From positions 28,747,206 to 28,811,205 of the forward strand of contig NC_045139.1 in the NCBI RefSeq assembly GCF_008831285.2: a DNA stretch of 64,000 nucleotides. The letters are read 5' to 3'. This document shows, in pieces, positions 59,201-64,000 of this stretch. A program made the position numbers and the translations under genes. Position 1 is the stretch's first letter. Every line of letters begins with the position of its first letter. A model generated the notes under the pieces. It was given only the letters and a program-made list of their open reading frames with translations, had not been told where the DNA came from and did no database searches. Source of the DNA: Nymphaea colorata (Eukaryota; Streptophyta; Magnoliopsida; Nymphaeales; Nymphaeaceae).

Positions 59201-60105
59201 GCATGATATGATGCCCATGTATCTAAAATCCATGTAGAATCACCATTCTGAACTGTAAGACAATCATTTTCTTCAGATAAAAATAACACTACCTCATCAT
59301 TTGAAGCAACTGCAGTGTACTCTTTTGACTTCACATTCTCTTGAGTCTTCTTTTTCTGCTCTTTTTCTTCTTTTAATTTCCTGCAATCAATCTTCTTATG
59401 CCCTGGAATACCACAGTGAAAACATTTACCTGTCATCTTGGGTCTTGATTTGGACCTAGAGTTTGACCTATCATGTCATTTGTTACGGTTCTTCTGTCTG
59501 CCCCTGTCTCCCATCACTAGCACTTGCGAGCTACCAGTACCAAGAGACTTTCTCCTTGTTTCTTCATTTAGAATGCTGCTGGTTACATGCTTCATCGTAA
59601 GCACACCATCTGGAGCGGAGTTGCTCAAAGAAACAACTAAAGTCTCCCAACTGTCGGGAAGAGAACTAAGCAACAAGAGTGCCTGTAACTCATCATCTAA
59701 TATCATTTTCATGGCTGACAACTGATTGATTATGCTCTGCACTTCATTCAAATGCTCTGACACTGGTTTTTCCTCTCTAAGTTTCAAGTTTACGAATTGC
59801 CTAATCAAGAAAGCCTTGTTCCCAGCTGTTTTCCTCTCGTAAAGATCATGCAACTTCTGCCATAACGACTTCGTGCTCGTCTCTGCGGATACCAAATGAA
59901 AAACACAGTCATCTAACCATTGTCTGATGGTGCCAATGGTTTTCCTATCCAACAACTTCCATTTTTCATCTGTCATATTAGCTGGCTTTTGGTTCTCAAT
60001 TGGTGCATACAGGTCTTTACAATACAGTAAATCTTCCATTTTAGCTTTCCATATAGTCCAATTGTTTCCATTTAAAGAGACCATCCTAGTGGGGGTCGAC
60101 TCCAT
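56226..60105 (-). pseudogene. Interrupted gag-pol polyprotein of the second Copia element
   Basis: Gag starts at the ATG at 60105 and is stopped by TGA at 59478-59476. The same frame goes on to a CX2CX4HX4C zinc knuckle (CFHCGIPGHKKIDC) and a protease core reading DTWAS where DTGAS or DSGAS is expected. A frameshift follows near 59095. Next come the GAG-pre-integrase motif (WHKRLGH) and integrase (YSDVCGP, RTDNGGEY, QHNGVAER), then a deletion with frame break near 58330. Further stops follow (W to TGA after FGYRL). The RT has intact YVDD (57190-57201), another frame break comes near 57080, and RNase H is complete (VDADMAGD, STTEAEY, ARTKHIDVRYHWIRD). The element cannot make its own proteins as read. 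Confidence 0.92.
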
Positions 60106-60164
60106 CCTTCAATAAGAATGCACACAACCACCCTGGTGTTAATCTGGCGCTAACTTGGTGCTAA

Positions 60165-60180
60165 CCTGACTCTGATACCA
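60165..60180 (-). other. Primer binding site (tRNA-iMet type)
   Basis: Minus-strand TGGTATCAGAGTCAGG begins three bases inside the 5' LTR. TGGTATCAGAG is the standard complement of the initiator methionine tRNA 3' end used by plant Copia elements. Confidence 0.9.
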
Positions 60181-60183
60181 CTT

Positions 60184-60859
60184 TGTTATAGTCGTGTCCC
60201 CCAATAAGAATGCTTCAACAACAATAAAATAGGGCAAACCACCACAAAACTGCTGAAAAACGGAATTACAGGACAGCGTGCATAAGATCAAGATTCCAAC
60301 ACCAATGTTGCAGCAATATATATCAAAATATATGCTAGAGATGCAGAAAAAAGGAGACACCAATTTACGTGGAAAAACCCCCAATAATGGGGTAAAAAAC
60401 CACGGGCAAGAGAGACTTTCTATATATAAAAAAAGGGAGCCAAATACACGAGCAACAATATCTCTACTGTTTTAAGAAAAACAGTAAACTCAAGAGAGCA
60501 ATAACAATCTCTTATGCGAATGAAAGAAAGAGCCCCAAAGATTCAAGAAAGAAATCACCCAATGAAGACTCCCTTCATTTTCTCTTTCTTCTTTGTCTTT
60601 TCTCTTTCTTCTTGGCGTGCCAATCGACCCACGCGCCTTGCTTCTCCTCTTCTCTTCCTTGCCTTCCTCTTCTTCCTCTCCTCTTGATGTGAGCAGCCAC
60701 AAGATGAAACTCTTTCTTCTTTTCCCAAAAGAGATAACGAGAGAGAGAGATGTGAGAGAGGACCGTGAGGAAGGGGCACCATCGGGTGCCCTTCCTTTCT
60801 CCCGCCCATCACTTAAGTGACGGGCCGGGTCGGGTCTTGAGGCTGGACCCGACCCAACA
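60184..60859 (-). repeat. 5' LTR of the second Copia element
   Basis: This 676-base LTR is about 98% identical by eye to its partner: about a dozen substitutions and a 4-base difference in a GA run. On the minus strand it runs from TGTTGGGTCGGG to CTATAACA and is followed after three bases by the primer binding site. Confidence 0.95.
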
Positions 60860-61357
60860 GCTTTCACCAGTGCTAGAGACCTCTCATTTGATTTTTTGGC
60901 CTTCTTAAGGTATTGCTCATTCTCCATATAAGACGTTGAAAAGGATATACAAACTCCAAAAAGTGGAGGACCACTAACCTCCCAAGTTCTGCAAGCTAAA
61001 GACATAAAAACAGAAAAGCTTTCTTAATGATATTGTGGTATGCTGACTTTGTCAGTAGGATTATGCAAAAAGTACACAATTTTGACAAGTTTAAAGATCA
61101 CAAACCTCAATTATGGTACTACAGATATTGGAACCCAACCAACAAAAGAGGGAAATCCTCCCGATCAACTCTGCCCTTTCTTTGTTCTATCAGAAGAAGA
61201 GTATAAACTGTAAAGCTGTTTCCTCACCGTAGATTCAAGAGGAAAAAGAAGGGTAGTAAAATTCCCACCTTGTAGATGCCTGTTCTTCCCAGCCAGACAA
61301 CTTGGTCTAGAAGACAGCATTTTTGGACTGCAATAGATATCATTTAACAAGGCAGAA

Positions 61358-61508
<151 letters not shown>

Positions 61509-61931
61509 TGTGTGTGTAATGTATGTATGTATATTATATGTATAACAAATTCCACCAACCAGAAAATTCATACCTTCCCAAGTAAAATTAGTGAAAGGGG
61601 AGTTCCTCGAGGTGATGGGCTAATAAGAGCATGCAGATCATTGACAAACTGCAACTTTTAGGTAAAGGGCAAATCAAATAGTGTCATAAAACAATATCCG
61701 ATAAGATCCCCTCAAATGGATAGGCGATGATATACTAACCTTAAAGAGTCGAAATACCTTACCTGCCAAGCTAGTTGACTTGTCAACATTTTGAGCAGTT
61801 CCTGGTTCGCCATTGCTTACAAATTTTGATCCATATTATATAGCACGACATATCTTATCCCTTGCTTCAGCTTTGTTCAGATATGTAACTAGGAGAGCAA
61901 GTTCTGCTCTACTTACACCTAAGGCAGTCAT

Positions 61932-62428
61932 CCTTCAACTAGAATATTTGCTCTGCAAAAGATAGAAGTTAAATAATATGCACTTACAAGCCCTAGCTTC
62001 TTGAGATGTACAAGTTTATTTTAGCTATACAACTTTGGATAAAATGAACTCATTAAGTGCAAATACATTCACAGTTCGAGCTAAATAATTCATTAATGAG
62101 AACATATGAGCTCTGAATCCCGGACTAATGCACTAGCATAGAGCTACACCTCTCCAAACAAGGGTTCTTCGGTCTGAGCTTCACTGAAGGGTTTCTCAAG
62201 CTCAGCTAATAAGAAAAAAAGAAAGGTTACATGACATGAAGAACAAACAACAAAATGTTATTTTACAAGCTGATGGAAATAAGAGGCAAGTAACATAGAC
62301 TCTTCAAAAGGGTTGTTGTTCTCAAGTCAACACAACCCTGGTAGTGGACCATTTCCCTTTTTATTTCTGTCATATCATTGCTTGAATCGTAGCTTATTAA
62401 TTATTGATTATTAGTTTTCTTGTTTGTT

Positions 62429-62463
<35 letters not shown>

Positions 62464-64000
62464 GAAAAGTGAATGTGCTGCTCACGGTTGAGAGAAAAAC
62501 AATGAGAAGATGATTGACATTTTCATCATTTAGTATGAGTTTATACATTTTTCTTCTTTTTTTTCTCAACCATCTATCATGATGGATCGGCTAGCCCTCA
62601 TGAGTGAGATGGGTGACTCTGAATAGGCAAAGTGACCATTCTCTACCCATCTTTTCTTGAAAAGTGCTGCACACGCACCCACACCTGCATGCACACCAAG
62701 CACCCATGCCTGTGTGACAAAAACATAACTGTCATTTTGAGTCATCAAAGATGATTGCATATGTTCCACGCTAGTGTATATTCAAATAAATAAATAAAAC
62801 CTAACTTTCAAGGGAAGCCAATATGTTGAAATGGACCACATTACATAATTTTGCAACTATATCAGAAAAATCTTTAATTTAAAGGGGCATATTGGGACCT
62901 CAAACTGGAACTTAGCCAACTACGACAACTTTCTATAGATGTGCTTAGCAATAAAACTCAAGGAATAAATTGTAGGATTTTGCCCAGTAAACTAAAATAT
63001 GGAAAACGTTATCTGCTATAAACTTCCAGACTAACCCAGCTCGCTGATGTGAGAAAACAGGTTATTCATGGGGCTATGTTAAACAACAAGGTTAAAGAAA
63101 GTATGTCAGGGACTGGTGCAATAAATATGCCATTTCTAGGCACCAGTTAATATGGAAAGAGTTGTAGCGTATCCTGGCTCAGCCCACATTTACAGTGCAC
63201 TAATTCATGATAGTTTATTTTGAAGATGACAAGTAATTTCTTAAAAATATTCTGGTTTTCAAACTTCAAAGCTATTTATTTTCTTTCAGCTATTACACTG
63301 AGCTTGCTTGATTTTATGATATTTTCACTGCATTAGGTGGAAATGACTGCAAAACATAGGAGATTAACACTAAGATGGATGACAATCATATATTGAACTA
63401 CTTGCAGACATACTCCACACAAAGAAGAACTAGTTGATTCATTGCAACCTCTTATATCAAAGAAACAAAGGTCAGACATCATGGACGGCATTTGGTAATT
63501 CCAGCTCTTAACATATATGCGTCTATATAGGCCTTTATTGGAGGTGACCAATCACATTTTCTTATTAAGATTTGGTTGATTGAAATCTCCAGTCATGACA
63601 TCAGGACATTTACGCAAGCTGATGAAACATCTTATAAGATTAAAGAAAGAACAAGGCAATATCAAGAACCAAGTTCCAGTGAAAATAGGATGCTTTTCCA
63701 GGTAATAAAGGAAAAATGATCCGATAAAAAATGTATAAGAAAAAGGGAAAGATGGCTCTGTTTGATAGAAAAAACAGTAGAAGCATTGTTGAATTATTAT
63801 GGGAGGAAAGAAAGTAAGAGAAATAGAAAAAAGTTCCTTTTCAAGCTGATTATCATTTACTGTAGAAATTTCTTTCCGAAAGAATTTAGTTGCATTACTT
63901 GGAAATTGCAACTGATGCACTTCCAATTGAGTTATAACTATCAACTTCTTGTTTCATTCAAAAGAGTTGATTAATGCAAAACAAAAGGCAAGAAACATAA
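61932..64000. other. Upstream flank of the PEX11 pseudogene
   Basis: This is AT-rich DNA with no recognised exon on either strand. An (AT)n run of about 30 bases lies at 62430-62459. A 5' UTR exon of PEX11 could lie here, since an acceptor-like TCTTTTGCAG precedes the start region, but none can be placed. Confidence 0.45.
62430..62459. repeat. (AT)15 microsatellite
   Basis: This is an uninterrupted AT dinucleotide run of about 30 bases. Confidence 0.93.

Larger units (their letters stand above)
55495..60859 (-). mobile_element. Recent Ty1/Copia retrotransposon inserted in PEX11 exon 5
   Basis: Direct LTRs start TGTTATAG and end CCCAACA on the plus strand. The element is bounded by the 5-bp duplication GCTTT (55490-55494 and 60860-60864). 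Joining the flanks across one GCTTT restores continuous PEX11 coding sequence, which proves the insertion point. The primer site, polypurine tract and gag-pol all read on the minus strand. The polyprotein type (TNT1-like wording, Tork-type) is inferred from motif style. Confidence 0.97.

Noticed and set aside
60490..61005. 171-codon minus-strand frame that looks like one gene
   Set aside because: It is a chimera. The first part is PEX11 exon 5 and the rest is the Copia 5' LTR; the same LTR frame recurs at 55801-56127.

Overview
This is nuclear DNA of a flowering plant. The supported genes are all plant families: an intron-rich KH-domain gene, a cyclic Dof factor, a calmodulin-like protein, an At5g19025-type membrane protein, a PEX11 copy, a canonical MIR169 hairpin and a probable PSY-like peptide. 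Between them lie long AT-rich spacers, microsatellites and Copia retrotransposons. The exact lineage cannot be told from the sequence.

Layout. A complete but decayed Copia element lies at 962-6045, with 5-bp target duplications GATGT. A six-exon KH RNA-binding protein gene (+) occupies about 6.74-11.1 kb. After a spacer comes a putative secreted, tyrosine-sulfated PSY-like peptide gene (+, 16.75-17.81 kb). A single-exon CML45/46-like EF-hand gene (+) follows at 23.46-24.00 kb. A MIR169 gene (-) has its hairpin at 28.48-28.74 kb and a TATA box near 29.07 kb. A two-exon cyclic Dof factor gene (-) spans 34.96-37.68 kb, with evening elements and G-boxes upstream. A LINE remnant lies at about 44.56-45.31 kb. 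An At5g19025-like gene (-) is at 49.18-49.83 kb.

The right end (55.25-61.93 kb, -) holds the most striking locus: a multi-exon PEX11 gene of the PEX11C/D/E type that is now a pseudogene. Its exon 1 has a Gln-to-stop change, exon 3 a 16-bp deletion, and exon 5 a net 1-bp frame loss. A 5.4-kb Copia element (55495-60859, TSD GCTTT) sits inside the exon 5 coding sequence. With the element and lesions removed, the exon lengths add up to 235 codons plus stop, the usual length of this PEX11 clade. The two LTRs of that element are about 98% identical by eye, so the insertion is recent, yet the element's own polyprotein carries several stops and frameshifts.

The genes do not form a pathway. The recurring themes are regulatory (a microRNA against NF-YA, a clock-type Dof repressor, a KH RNA-binding protein, calcium and peptide signalling) and decay driven by retrotransposons. 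I found no novel multi-gene system. The best candidates for follow-up are the PSY-like peptide gene, the MIR169 locus with a tandem duplication beside it, and the broken PEX11 copy.
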